Assembly (NCBI GenBank): GCA_022360905.1
Contig: JAKSBX010000118.1
Span: forward strand, 1 to 36,340
Direction: 5' to 3'
Length of the DNA: 36,340 nt
Source: Chromatiales bacterium
GTDB lineage: Bacteria; Pseudomonadota; Gammaproteobacteria; Chromatiales; Chromatiaceae
The first letter of the stretch is position 1; each line of letters opens with the position of its first letter. The notes under the pieces are model-generated. The model saw nothing but the letters and a program-made list of their open reading frames with translations. It did not search any database and was not told the origin of the DNA. Shown here piece after piece: positions 1-8,353 of this stretch. The position numbers and the translations under genes are program-made.

Positions 1-1
1 A

Positions 2-1162
2 CCCACTTTTATCCTGATTGGTTTTCTTGCCTACCATGCCGGTCTGACCCGGGCCCTGTTCGAGGCGGCGAAACGCTGGCTTGGCTGGTTGCCCGGTGGC
101 ATGGGTGTCGCAACAGTTTTCTCCACGGCGGGTTTTGCCGCCGTCTCCGGCGCTTCCGTAGCCACTTCAGCTGTATTTGCCCGTATCGCCGTGCCCGAAA
201 TGCTTAAATTGGGCTATGACAAACGTTTCGCAGCCGGAGTGGTCGCGGCCGGTGGCACCCTGGCCTCACTGATCCCCCCCTCGGCAATACTGGTAATCTA
301 CGCCATTATCGTGGAGCAGGATGTGGGCGCTTTGCTGATGGCCGGCTTTCTTCCAGGCGCCGTCTCGGCACTGATTTACGGAGGCCTGGTCATTCTTCTG
401 GCCAAGACCCGTAAAAATTTTGGTCCACCGATCACCGGCTTTACCTGGAAACAACGCTTTCAGTCGCTCCCCGGGGCACTGCCGATCTTTTTTGTCATCG
501 CCATTATCGTGGTTTGCATCTATGGCGGCGTGGGTACACCCACGGAGGCGGGCGCTCTTGGCGCCTTCGTCATCCTCTGCATGGCACTCTACCGAGGGGC
601 GCGCTGGCCGGAAGTGAAAAATTCCCTGATGGAAACCGCCAAGTTAACGGTGATGATATTCACCATCATCTGGGGAGTGTTGCTGTATGTGAGATTCCTT
701 GGCTTTGCCGATCTGCCGACTGCGTTTTCCGACTGGATCGTCAGCCTGGAACAGAGTCCGATGCTGACCCTGCTGCTGATTCTCTGCGCCTATGCACTAC
801 TCGGCATGTTCATGGACGCCATCGGCATGCTGTTGCTGACCCTGCCGGTGGTCTACCCCGCCGTGATCGCCCTGAATGGCGGAGAGGCGGTCACCGCAGC
901 GGAATCCGCATTCGGTGTATCCGGAGTAGGCTGCTCCATCTGGTTTGGCATTATCGTGGTAAAAATGGCAGAGCTCTGTCTGATCACCCCGCCGATTGGA
1001 TTGAACTGCTTTGTCGTTGCAGGCGTACGCCCTGAGTGTACGGTTCAGGATGTATTCCGCGGATGTACTCCCTTCTTTGTCGCTGACGTAATCACCATCG
1101 GTACTCTGATCGCTTTCCCTAATATTGTACTCTGGCTACCAGGCTTGATTGGCTACGCATAA
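2..1162 (+). CDS. TRAP transporter large permease (DctM family), 5' end outside window
   Basis: This is the large membrane subunit of a tripartite ATP-independent periplasmic transporter, which imports organic acids or similar solutes using an ion gradient together with a binding protein and a small permease. The frame is open from base 2 and the first residues already read as DctM (LIGFLAYHAGLTRALFEAAKRW, shown here only to FEAAKRW for the conserved part), so the gene begins left of the window; the TTG at 89 is internal. Family hallmarks include the FAAVSGASVATSAVFA stretch, the SLIPPSAILVIYA segment and, near the end, CLITPPIGLNCFVV. Numerous hydrophobic helices run to the TAA at 1160-1162. 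Partner subunits must lie upstream. The substrate cannot be read from this subunit. The family call is secure. Confidence 0.95.
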   Translation, partial: PTFILIGFLAYHAGLTRALFEAAKRWLGWLPGGMGVATVFSTAGFAAVSGASVATSAVFARIAVPEMLKLGYDKRFAAGVVAAGGTLASLIPPSAILVIYAIIVEQDVGALLMAGFLPGAVSALIYGGLVILLAKTRKNFGPPITGFTWKQRFQSLPGALPIFFVIAIIVVCIYGGVGTPTEAGALGAFVILCMALYRGARWPEVKNSLMETAKLTVMIFTIIWGVLLYVRFLGFADLPTAFSDWIVSLEQSPMLTLLLILCAYALLGMFMDAIGMLLLTLPVVYPAVIALNGGEAVTAAESAFGVSGVGCSIWFGIIVVKMAELCLITPPIGLNCFVVAGVRPECTVQDVFRGCTPFFVADVITIGTLIAFPNIVLWLPGLIGYA

Positions 1163-1272
1163 GCAGAGACCAGTCGCGCTAGGTGCGGAACACCGTCATA
1201 GCATCACACTCCCTTAACATTCAAATGTGAGTGGCTCCATTCAGGATGAAAGGAACCCCCGGTAACTTACAT

Positions 1273-1821
1273 TCAGGTGTGTATTGTATCTTCAGGTTGA
1301 CCGATAAAAAAACCCTGAGAATACGCGATACCCGTTTCAGCTACACGCTCCTGAGTATCTTGTGAACAGACAAATTCTGCCACAATCGAGTTGATTCCAA
1401 TTTTATGAGCAAGGGTCGTAATCGCAAGCACCGCTTGTTTCGCATGAGAATCATTGACAATTTTTTTTACCAGTGACCCATCGATTTTCAATGTATGAAT
1501 CTTCAATTCAAGCAGATGACGTAGATTCGAGTAACCCGAACCGAAATCATCACCACCTAGACGAAACAGCTCATGTTTCAACTCAGCAAGCTCAGAGCGC
1601 AAAAAACTGCTCAATTGCATAAGAATGCCATCGCCAGCCTCATGGCCGCAGAAATTATTGATATTATTAAAGCCATCAATATTCAGAATAATCAATGTTT
1701 GCTGGGCTTTATTCTGAATTGAACGATCGAAACAGAAGCGTTTTTTAAGACCTGTTAACTAGTCAATAGTAGCGTTTTTCTCAAGCGTGTCGTCTATCAA
1801 GAACCGAATAGCGGCAACCGC
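1273..1821 (-). pseudogene. Decayed GGDEF/EAL cyclic-di-GMP protein with internal deletion and nonsense codon
   Basis: Reading from high to low coordinates, the frame starts with a coil-like segment (AVAAIRFLIDDTLEKNATID) and the beginning of a GGDEF domain, where an in-frame TAG near 1760 interrupts the normally continuous D-x-LTGL motif. It goes on through ILNIDGFNNINN and GHEAGDGIL to the active-site motif GGDDF. At that exact point (about 1543-1551) the protein passes directly into the DDFGSGYS motif of an EAL domain, then LKIDGSLV, VAEFVC and QGFFIGQP, ending at TGA. The second part of GGDEF and the first half of EAL, including the EAL motif, are missing. The longest uninterrupted piece is 140 residues (1273-1695). 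The product cannot be an active cyclase or phosphodiesterase. Bases 1822-2121 hold no gene I recognise; they may include the lost sensor region in other frames. Confidence 0.85.
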
Positions 1822-2121
1822 AGAGATGAATTACTCCCCTGTCAAGAGTCAGAACGCGACTTTTCCCAGAGGACAGATCGACGAAACATGATTCCATCGA
1901 TTGATTTCGATAATTCATTCGATTGTAATTGAGGCATCGACCACCGTTGAAAACCCAGCACCCAATCGACAGGTTCCCTATACGCAATTGATCAGGATTG
2001 AATATAAACAACAAACCATAGCTTCAGTCATCGTGCAGGATGAGTTCACATCAGATATTTTCAACTTGAAACGGGCATGAAGCCTTCTTCTGAAAACCGA
2101 TAATCAGTCAAACTATAGTTT

Positions 2122-3618
2122 ATGTATTTGCCAGTAAAACTTGTAAAACAGACCCTAAAACGCTACTGCCTGCTGTTACCGCTTCTTTTTCTATCACTGC
2201 CGCTGCAGGCCAGTATCCTGGAGCACCTGAATGAGCTAAGCCGACAGCACCCAGGACAGAGCGGTGTCTATATTCTGGAAAAAGGAGAGGAGTCCCTGCT
2301 AACCCGAGCCTGGCTTGCGGAATCTGCACAGAAAACCATTGACGTACAGTATTTCATCTGGAGTACGGATAACATCGGTACGCTTGCCAGTGAAAGCCTG
2401 CTCACCGCCGCTGAGCGAGGTGTCAGGGTAAGGGTCATTGTCGATGACCTGTTGATCGACGCCGAGCCGGAAACACTGCTCTCCCTGGATGCTCATCCCA
2501 ATATCCAGATAAAAATATATAATCCGCTGCACTCAGTAGGCCGGGGAACACTGTCTCAGCTCTGGCATCTGATCACAGACTTTCGCGGCTCCAATCAGCG
2601 CATGCATGACAAAGTTGTAATCTACGACCAAACCATTGCCATCACCGGTGGTCGAAACATGGCCGATGAGTATTATGATTATGATCATACTTATAACTTC
2701 CGCGACAGGGATGTGATGGTGGCCGGTTCTGTATTGCCCAGGATACAGCATAGCTTCGACAACTTTTGGCAGAGCCCCCTGTCAGTCTCTTTGGGCAAGC
2801 TGCTTGCAGAGGAAAAGAGCCAGTTAAGCGCCGAGCAGGTCAAAGACTATACCGAGTGGCTGCATCGATATGCCAGTGATCCGTTAAACTTTGCATCGGA
2901 AGTTCGCATCGCAATCACGAATATGGCCACGAAAGTCGAACAGATTTTCATGCAACTGCACTGGACAAAAGTGGATTATATTCACGACATACCGGGAAAA
3001 AATAACCAGCGCAACAACCTGGGTGGTGGCGGCCAGACTACATCCTCATTAATTGAGCTACTTTCGAAGGCGGAAAAAGAGATACTGATTGAAAGTCCCT
3101 ATCTGATTATGCCGGAAGGCGGTTTCGAATTTTTTGCCGAGCTATTGGCTAAAGGGGTTCAGATAGCCGTCGTTACCAACTCCCTGGCCTCAACCGACAA
3201 CCTGCAGGCCTACTCAGGCTATCAGAAACAGAAGCAGAGGCTATTGGATCTTGGAATCAGCCTCTATGAATTCAAACCCAACCCAGGAATCCACCGCCAC
3301 CTCATCGATCGTCATGAGCAGCTTGGCAAAACCTCACCCATCTTCGCATTAAACGCTAAATCTTTAGTCATAGACAACCGGATCACCTACATAGGCACCT
3401 TCAATTTCGATCCCAGGTCCGCAAACCTCAACACCGAAGTGGGTGTCGTCATCGACGATTCGAAAATTGCACATCAGGTTGCTCAGGTAATTCGTAGGGA
3501 TATGCAGCCTGAAAACAGCTGGGACGCCGCGGTCGGCATCGACCAGCAAGGGGTTGGCTTCCTAAAAAGATTGAAAGTCGACCTATGGAGTCTGTTACCA
3601 TTGGATCCTGTTCTCTGA
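2122..3618 (+). CDS. Exported phospholipase D-superfamily protein (cardiolipin synthase ClsC-like)
   Basis: Members of this family transfer or hydrolyse phosphatidyl groups using two HKD motifs. The 498-residue protein begins with a basic stretch and a hydrophobic core ending LPLQA, a likely signal peptide (cleavage near residue 30). The first motif is complete: His162, Lys164 and Asp169, followed by GGRN. The second motif reads NAKSLVID followed by GTFNFDPRSANLNTE, so Asn411 sits where the catalytic His is expected, with Lys413 and Asp418 retained. NFDPRS and NTE match ClsC-type enzymes. The ATG at 2122 has no strong ribosome site. An YiiX-type hydrolase gene follows 86 bases later on the same strand, suggesting cotranscription and an envelope lipid or wall role. 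With one altered HKD motif, activity may be changed or lost; the family assignment is firm, the reaction is not. Confidence 0.88.
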   Translation: MYLPVKLVKQTLKRYCLLLPLLFLSLPLQASILEHLNELSRQHPGQSGVYILEKGEESLLTRAWLAESAQKTIDVQYFIWSTDNIGTLASESLLTAAERGVRVRVIVDDLLIDAEPETLLSLDAHPNIQIKIYNPLHSVGRGTLSQLWHLITDFRGSNQRMHDKVVIYDQTIAITGGRNMADEYYDYDHTYNFRDRDVMVAGSVLPRIQHSFDNFWQSPLSVSLGKLLAEEKSQLSAEQVKDYTEWLHRYASDPLNFASEVRIAITNMATKVEQIFMQLHWTKVDYIHDIPGKNNQRNNLGGGGQTTSSLIELLSKAEKEILIESPYLIMPEGGFEFFAELLAKGVQIAVVTNSLASTDNLQAYSGYQKQKQRLLDLGISLYEFKPNPGIHRHLIDRHEQLGKTSPIFALNAKSLVIDNRITYIGTFNFDPRSANLNTEVGVVIDDSKIAHQVAQVIRRDMQPENSWDAAVGIDQQGVGFLKRLKVDLWSLLPLDPVL

Positions 3619-3704
3619 AGGCGTGACGATTCAGACAATCCGGCACTTCCAGACACAATCGGGATAAGCCGGCCTGTACAGGCTGACTACAAGGACAATC
3701 CGGT

Positions 3705-5240
3705 ATGAAGATGTTGATTCGTTTACTACTCTTGCTCACCGTCTGCACACCCGCAGCCGCCATTTCTGCAACATCAACCAGTGAGACTTCCTCGCGAGAG
3801 CAACTGGACAACAATCTTCAGGTCATTCTCACCCAACGCAAAGGGCTGTCCGACATCCTGGCCTACTTAAGTTCCAACTCAGACCTATTCAACAAACGGG
3901 AAGCCGCTGAAAACCAGCTACCGGATAGTACACAACGGCAGCAAATCCGCTCCACCTGGGTAAGCTTACTCGACAGGTTGATAATCCTCGATTCCATCAG
4001 TCAATCCTATGATGATTACATGCAGCAGGATGAAGTGATACGCAAGCGGGCGTTTCGCATCGCCTACGCAGCCTTCCTGACCCGCTACCGCTATGTACTG
4101 GATTTTCTGCAGATCACTGAACGCAACCCTCAGATTCATATCCTGCTGAATGAGCCGATAGCGGAACTAGGACTTGAACAAGGCACCTACTCAAAGATTA
4201 AATTTCACTATCTGAATATTGCGATCGCAACAGAATTTGCCCGCCTCACCCTCAGCTACCGGCTTACCGGTGAACAACCGGGTTTCCAATTGAACCAGGG
4301 CATCAAAGAGGATCAGGCCAAACTCTGGGACTACGGTAAAGGCAAAGGCGTAGAACAGACGGTTAAAAATGGTGTACAAATCGTCAAAGACAGCAGTTTC
4401 AAGGCCTTTTTTCCAGTGCAGAAAGGGGTCTCTGAATGGATGGGGGATGTACGTGTTCACAGACCTCACCAATCGCTGATCACTCAACAGCAGATCGGCG
4501 CACTGCGACCCCGCCTCGAACCTGGCGATATCCTGCTCGAACGTCGAGAGTGGTATCTCTCGAATATCGGCCTGCCCGGCTTCTGGCCCCATGCGGCCCT
4601 CTACATCGGCACACCTGAACAGCGTCAACACTACTTTGATGATCAAGCGGTCAAAAACTGGCTGAAGCAACAGGGGATCGATAGCGGAGCATTCGACTCA
4701 CTGCTTGAACAACGCTACCCGCAAGCCTACGCCGGGAGTCTCGCCACACATGAGGAGAATCACACCACACGAATCATTGAAGCGATCAGTGAAGGGGTGG
4801 TTTTCACCTCACTGGAGCACTCCGCTGAGGCCGACTCACTTGCCATTCTGCGGCCAAAGCTGAATAAACTCGATAAGGCGAAAGCCATTCTGCAAGCCTT
4901 CCACTACATCGGCAGACCTTACGATTTCAATTTTGACTTTCTCACCGACAGTGAACTGGTCTGTACTGAATTGGTATACAAAGCCTATGAAGCAGGTCCG
5001 GATAAAGCCGGTCTCAGCTTGCCCGTGATCGAGATCATGGGGCGACTGGCAACCCCGGCCAACGAAATCGTGAAACAGTTCGACAACAATTTTGGCTCAC
5101 CGAAGCAGCAGTTCGAACTGGTACTTTTCCTGGATGGTCATGAAAAGAGCAACCGTGCCATAGAGTCGGACATTACAAATTTCCGGGCAAGCTGGAGAAG
5201 ACCCAAATGGCATATTTTCATGCAGAAACCAAATAGTTAG
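3705..5240 (+). CDS. Secreted YiiX/YebB-like permuted papain-fold cysteine hydrolase (peptidase C92 type)
   Basis: The C-terminal half carries the circularly permuted NlpC/P60 (papain-like) fold: LEPGDILLER, then His296 in FWPHAALYIG, then Cys420 in ELVCTELVYKAYE. In permuted members the histidine precedes the cysteine, as here. The family acts on amide or ester bonds in peptidoglycan or lipids; the exact substrate is unknown. The N-terminal half (about residues 25-260) is a long alpha-helical region with no motif I can name. A signal peptide (MKMLIRLLLLLTVCTPAAA) predicts export. The start is well supported: AAGGA lies nine bases before the ATG. It follows the PLD-family gene by 86 bases and precedes a secreted protein gene, so the three may form an envelope-modifying operon. 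At 511 residues it is longer than E. coli YiiX (about 200), owing to the N-terminal extension. Confidence 0.85.
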   Translation: MKMLIRLLLLLTVCTPAAAISATSTSETSSREQLDNNLQVILTQRKGLSDILAYLSSNSDLFNKREAAENQLPDSTQRQQIRSTWVSLLDRLIILDSISQSYDDYMQQDEVIRKRAFRIAYAAFLTRYRYVLDFLQITERNPQIHILLNEPIAELGLEQGTYSKIKFHYLNIAIATEFARLTLSYRLTGEQPGFQLNQGIKEDQAKLWDYGKGKGVEQTVKNGVQIVKDSSFKAFFPVQKGVSEWMGDVRVHRPHQSLITQQQIGALRPRLEPGDILLERREWYLSNIGLPGFWPHAALYIGTPEQRQHYFDDQAVKNWLKQQGIDSGAFDSLLEQRYPQAYAGSLATHEENHTTRIIEAISEGVVFTSLEHSAEADSLAILRPKLNKLDKAKAILQAFHYIGRPYDFNFDFLTDSELVCTELVYKAYEAGPDKAGLSLPVIEIMGRLATPANEIVKQFDNNFGSPKQQFELVLFLDGHEKSNRAIESDITNFRASWRRPKWHIFMQKPNS

Positions 5241-5500
5241 TCAGTCTTGAAACGATCATCCGAATCCACGTTGAGCGTCAGCAACTGGATTTATCAACCC
5301 CCGACCAACAGCGGGAAACACCAGGGCCTGTTATCACAAATAACCATACTAATACCGCGTGACTTTAAACCGTTTCAAGCTATCCTTAATAGCCAGGGTG
5401 CTCTCATATCTTTCAATCAGCCCAGATTCGCGTAGATCAGGCCCTATTCGTTTCAGATCACAGCGCAGATTCAGCACTCTCTGAACAGACCTTAAGGACA

Positions 5501-6481
5501 ATGAAAACAATGAAGCCTCTACTCCATATGCTGCTACCTCTCCTGTTTACCTCAACATCGATAACACAGGCACAGGGCCTGAAGTATGTGCCGTTGCAGG
5601 AAAACGGCGCAACCACCGCCTATGTATCAGTACCTGAAAGCTTCAATTGCAATGTAAAGATACCCGATACACCGACAGCTCTGTGTGTCGCCGGCGGTTA
5701 CATCTATCATCTGCATGGCGCTTTCATCTCGAACCCAGTGGATCCGGAGCAGTATTTCAATAATCTGTTACAGCAGGTGAGTGCCGAAAACCCCAATGCC
5801 AATATCGAGAATCGCTACAGAATCTCGGCCATTTCCCAATATGTAAACCAACGGGATGCAAACCTGCTGTTCCGGTATGGACAACAGGTCGTCACCTATG
5901 CGTTCGATGTGGTGGACCAGGAAGATAACCAGAAAAGCTCCGCAGCGGTGACCGTCAGTTCGCTCCCCAATAATGGTGCTCCTGTCACCATCGTGCAGCT
6001 CTACGGATTTACCGTGCCTTTGTCAGAAGGCCATGACTATTCACAGATTCAGAATGAACTGGTTCGATTTGCCCGATCCTACCAGTATGACCAAAACTGG
6101 CTGCAGTCAGCAAATGCGCAACACCTTCAGTTTCAGAACAACCTGAGCGCAAAAAACCGCGCCTTCAGACAGAGTCAGCAACAGATCCACCAGTCCAATA
6201 TGGATGCCTTGGACAGAAGTCATAACAGTTACATGGAGCGTAGTGCAGCTTCAGACCGCTCGCAAAGTGCCTACATCGATTCCATTCATGAGCGACAGCA
6301 GCTGGTAGATCCCACCACAGGCACCCGATATGAAGCGGATGGTTACTACGATTACAATTACGTCAATCCAAACGACTCAAGCATCTACTATCGGACCAAT
6401 GATCCAACCGCCAATCCCAATATAAACAATAACCAGGGGGAAGATTACCAACTGCTGCAGGAAAACAGTGCAGGCTGGTAG
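5501..6481 (+). CDS. Secreted protein of unknown function with Gln/Ser-rich coiled-coil segment
   Basis: I do not recognise the family. The product has a signal peptide (LLHMLLPLLFTSTSITQAQG), a first domain (about residues 27-190) rich in beta-type sequence with a possible disulfide pair (FNCNVKI and TALCVAGG), then a charged Gln/Asn/Ser-rich helical segment (about 190-265) and a C-terminal tail with VDPTTGTRYEADGYYDYNY and NDPTANPN. That tail resembles a motif I have seen at the end of several otherwise unrelated secreted hypothetical proteins, where a DP-x-TG is followed by tyrosines and an NPN-like ending; this is recollection, not a search. An AAGGA at 5494-5498 is too close to the ATG at 5501 but well placed for the ATG at 5510, which may be the true start. 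The gene lies downstream of two exported hydrolases on the same strand, separated by 260 bases with no gene. Confidence 0.72.
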   Translation: MKTMKPLLHMLLPLLFTSTSITQAQGLKYVPLQENGATTAYVSVPESFNCNVKIPDTPTALCVAGGYIYHLHGAFISNPVDPEQYFNNLLQQVSAENPNANIENRYRISAISQYVNQRDANLLFRYGQQVVTYAFDVVDQEDNQKSSAAVTVSSLPNNGAPVTIVQLYGFTVPLSEGHDYSQIQNELVRFARSYQYDQNWLQSANAQHLQFQNNLSAKNRAFRQSQQQIHQSNMDALDRSHNSYMERSAASDRSQSAYIDSIHERQQLVDPTTGTRYEADGYYDYNYVNPNDSSIYYRTNDPTANPNINNNQGEDYQLLQENSAGW

Positions 6482-6506
6482 TTATTTGGCGCGATGGAAA
6501 ACAGCA

Positions 6507-6525
6507 AGCACCAGGGAATGGTGCT
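6507..6525. terminator. Candidate bidirectional terminator hairpin between convergent genes
   Basis: AGCACCA and TGGTGCT form a perfect 7-bp stem around GGGAA, lying between the end of the + strand secreted protein gene (6481) and the end of the - strand reductase gene (6594). No long T run follows, so rho-independent action is uncertain. Confidence 0.4.
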
Positions 6526-6593
6526 CTGATATGGGAGGATATCCCCGGCTATCATCATAACCACCGGGCAGACATCGCAAGTCAACTGAGACT

Positions 6594-7541
6594 TTACCCA
6601 GCAACCTTCAGTTGATTCAGCAACAGCGCCTGAATCAAGGCAGAGATGGACGCCTCTTTACCCAACCTGCCGCATCGCTCCACCACCACACCGCTGATCG
6701 CATCCAATTCCAATGGCCGTCCCTTCTCCCGATCCACCAGCATGGAGGTCTTGATGGCATCGAACTGGCAGATCAGCTGATACATTTCATCGATGTCAGA
6801 CCGCTCCAGATCGACACCGTCAGCAGTCGCCGCAACCGCCACCTCCTCCATCAGTTGATAGACTGTACGGGTCAACACCGGATGGGAGGTCAGAGTGCGG
6901 GTATCGAGACCGGTCAGGGCACTCAACGGATTGACCCCGTTATTGATCAACAGCTTTCGCCAAAGCGCCTTCTGAATGGTATCACTCAGAGTTGTCGGTA
7001 TCGCAGCCCGATTAAAACAGTCCGCCACTATTTTCAGATCTTCCTGTTGCTTTGGGTGGTCCAGGGCACACTTCCAGGCACCCATCACGACTTGGGCCAC
7101 ACCGGTGGCCTCGATGACTCCAGGGCTTATGATATGCCCACCAATGCGCACCGCGAGTCCACCAATCGTCCTTTCACTACCGATATGGGCAGCGATGCTG
7201 ATCTCATTGTCGACCCCATTTTGCAGCGACAACACGGGCGTACAAGCAAGGCTCAACCAACCTTGCAGGCTCTGCATCAGCTGCTCCGTTGCGCCAGCCT
7301 TGACAGTCAATATCAACAGATCGAAATCATCAGCACGGTAATCTCCAATCAGACCCTGCTGGTCTATGGCATTAACCTTTTCATCGAATTTGAATTCAGG
7401 GTGGGTTACCGACAGACCATGCTGTTGGAGCGCCTTCAGGTGATCCCCACGGGCGATGAAGAGCACCGGGTGCCCGGCGGCCTGAAGACGGGCACCATAG
7501 TAGCCACCGATACCGCCCGCACCGAGGATTAAAAAACGCAT
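6594..7541 (-). CDS. 2-dehydropantoate 2-reductase family protein (ApbA/PanE fold)
   Basis: This is an NADPH-dependent reductase of the ketopantoate reductase family, 315 residues, the usual length. The Rossmann signature GAGGIGGYYG is at residues 7-16. The family lysine is Lys196 in WRKLLINNGVNPLSALTG, and the C-terminal SMLVDREKGRPLELDAISG matches the substrate-pocket segment with its conserved Glu. In pantothenate synthesis the enzyme reduces 2-dehydropantoate to pantoate. Here it is the last gene of a catechol operon, starting 12 bases after the tautomerase gene, so a 2-oxo acid from aromatic breakdown is an equally plausible substrate. Paralogues of this family are common in catabolic clusters. 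The fold and cofactor are secure; the physiological substrate is inferred only from context. Confidence 0.9.
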   Translation of the reverse strand: MRFLILGAGGIGGYYGARLQAAGHPVLFIARGDHLKALQQHGLSVTHPEFKFDEKVNAIDQQGLIGDYRADDFDLLILTVKAGATEQLMQSLQGWLSLACTPVLSLQNGVDNEISIAAHIGSERTIGGLAVRIGGHIISPGVIEATGVAQVVMGAWKCALDHPKQQEDLKIVADCFNRAAIPTTLSDTIQKALWRKLLINNGVNPLSALTGLDTRTLTSHPVLTRTVYQLMEEVAVAATADGVDLERSDIDEMYQLICQFDAIKTSMLVDREKGRPLELDAISGVVVERCGRLGKEASISALIQALLLNQLKVAG

Positions 7542-7553
7542 CGTATCGGTTTG

Positions 7554-7751
7554 TCAGGATTTGGCATCACGCCTGGCGACAGATACACCACCGATCGCCC
7601 AATGGGTTTTCGGAACTTCCTGGATCACGACACGTACCTGTTCCGGTTGTACATTGAGCGTATCCACCACGACCTGCGTGACGCCCTGATAAAATGCCTC
7701 TTTTTGCGCCTGGGAGCGCCCCTCCATGATGGTTGCCTGAATCAATGGCAT
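7554..7751 (-). CDS. 4-oxalocrotonate tautomerase (2-hydroxymuconate tautomerase)
   Basis: This is a 65-residue tautomerase-superfamily protein, matching the usual 62-65 residues. After removal of Met the catalytic Pro is residue 1. Arg11 (in EGR), Arg39 (in QVRVVI) and an aromatic residue at position 50 fall exactly where the 4-oxalocrotonate tautomerase catalytic residues Arg11, Arg39 and Phe50 lie; here residue 50 is Trp, in THWAIGGV. The enzyme converts 2-hydroxymuconate to 2-oxo-3-hexenedioate in the dehydrogenase branch of catechol meta-cleavage. It lies between the heme-binding-like gene (180-base gap) and the reductase gene (12-base gap). The semialdehyde dehydrogenase that makes its substrate is not in the window. 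Equivalent genes are named xylH, dmpI or praC. Confidence 0.9.
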   Translation of the reverse strand: MPLIQATIMEGRSQAQKEAFYQGVTQVVVDTLNVQPEQVRVVIQEVPKTHWAIGGVSVARRDAKS

Positions 7752-7930
7752 GAATAGACCTCGTTAATTGACGATTGATAATAGCCACTTTTACACCGAT
7801 TTTTGGATACGAAGTGGCTGAGTATGGAATAGAAACCTCAATCAGCCGTAGTGACACATGGGGGTACGGTTGACCGAACCCCATGCATTACGCACAGGTT
7901 ACTACCCCGGCGACAAAATATTACGGAAGC

Positions 7931-8353
7931 TCACAGACCCAGCCGTTGCAAGCCCGCCCTGGCACAGATCTCATCCTGCTCTTCGGAACCGCCGGAGACC
8001 CCGATGGCACCGATCACCTGGTCACTGCTGACAATCGGTAAGCCACCACCGAAGATCACCAGGCGATCCCTGTGTACGAGACCTTCACGCAGTTGTGGTA
8101 TGTCACGGATTTCATCCATCCATTTGTGGGTGGGAAAACCGAACCCGGCCGCTGTATAGGCCTTGTCTATGGAGATACCGATGGAGTGGAGAAAGGCGCC
8201 ATTCATACGTTGAAAGGCGAGCAGATTGCCACCCTTGTCCACCACGGCGGCGTTGATCTTGATTCCCATCTCCTCGGCCTGCTGGACAGCGGCGGCCACC
8301 GCGTCCGCCGCCGCCCGCCAATGGATCTGTGGTTCGTTTACCGCCAGTCCCAT
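7931..8353 (-). CDS. GlcG/HbpS family protein (DUF336, heme-binding-like)
   Basis: This 140-residue protein carries the family's pattern: an N-terminal helix with AVAAAVQQAEEMGIKINAAV (residues about 17-36), VVDKGGNLLAFQRM, a central SIDKAYTAAGF and a C-terminal GGLPIVSSDQVIGAIGVSGG. Members fold like PAS domains; some bind heme, others assist catabolic enzymes, and they often sit beside extradiol dioxygenase or diol dehydratase genes. Its start overlaps the stop of the dioxygenase gene by one base (TGATG), which implies translational coupling. A plausible inference is a role in supporting or repairing the iron-dependent dioxygenase, particularly because the ferredoxin that normally does this is broken in this locus. 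There is no direct sequence evidence for heme binding. Confidence 0.88.
   Translation of the reverse strand: MGLAVNEPQIHWRAAADAVAAAVQQAEEMGIKINAAVVDKGGNLLAFQRMNGAFLHSIGISIDKAYTAAGFGFPTHKWMDEIRDIPQLREGLVHRDRLVIFGGGLPIVSSDQVIGAIGVSGGSEEQDEICARAGLQRLGL

Noticed and set aside
5247..5435. 62-codon + strand frame after the YiiX-type gene
   Set aside because: No ribosome site, no recognisable features; treated as intergenic.
6612..7532. 306-codon open frame on the + strand
   Set aside because: It is the mirror of the PanE-family gene; it has no family motifs and His/Gln-rich shadow composition.
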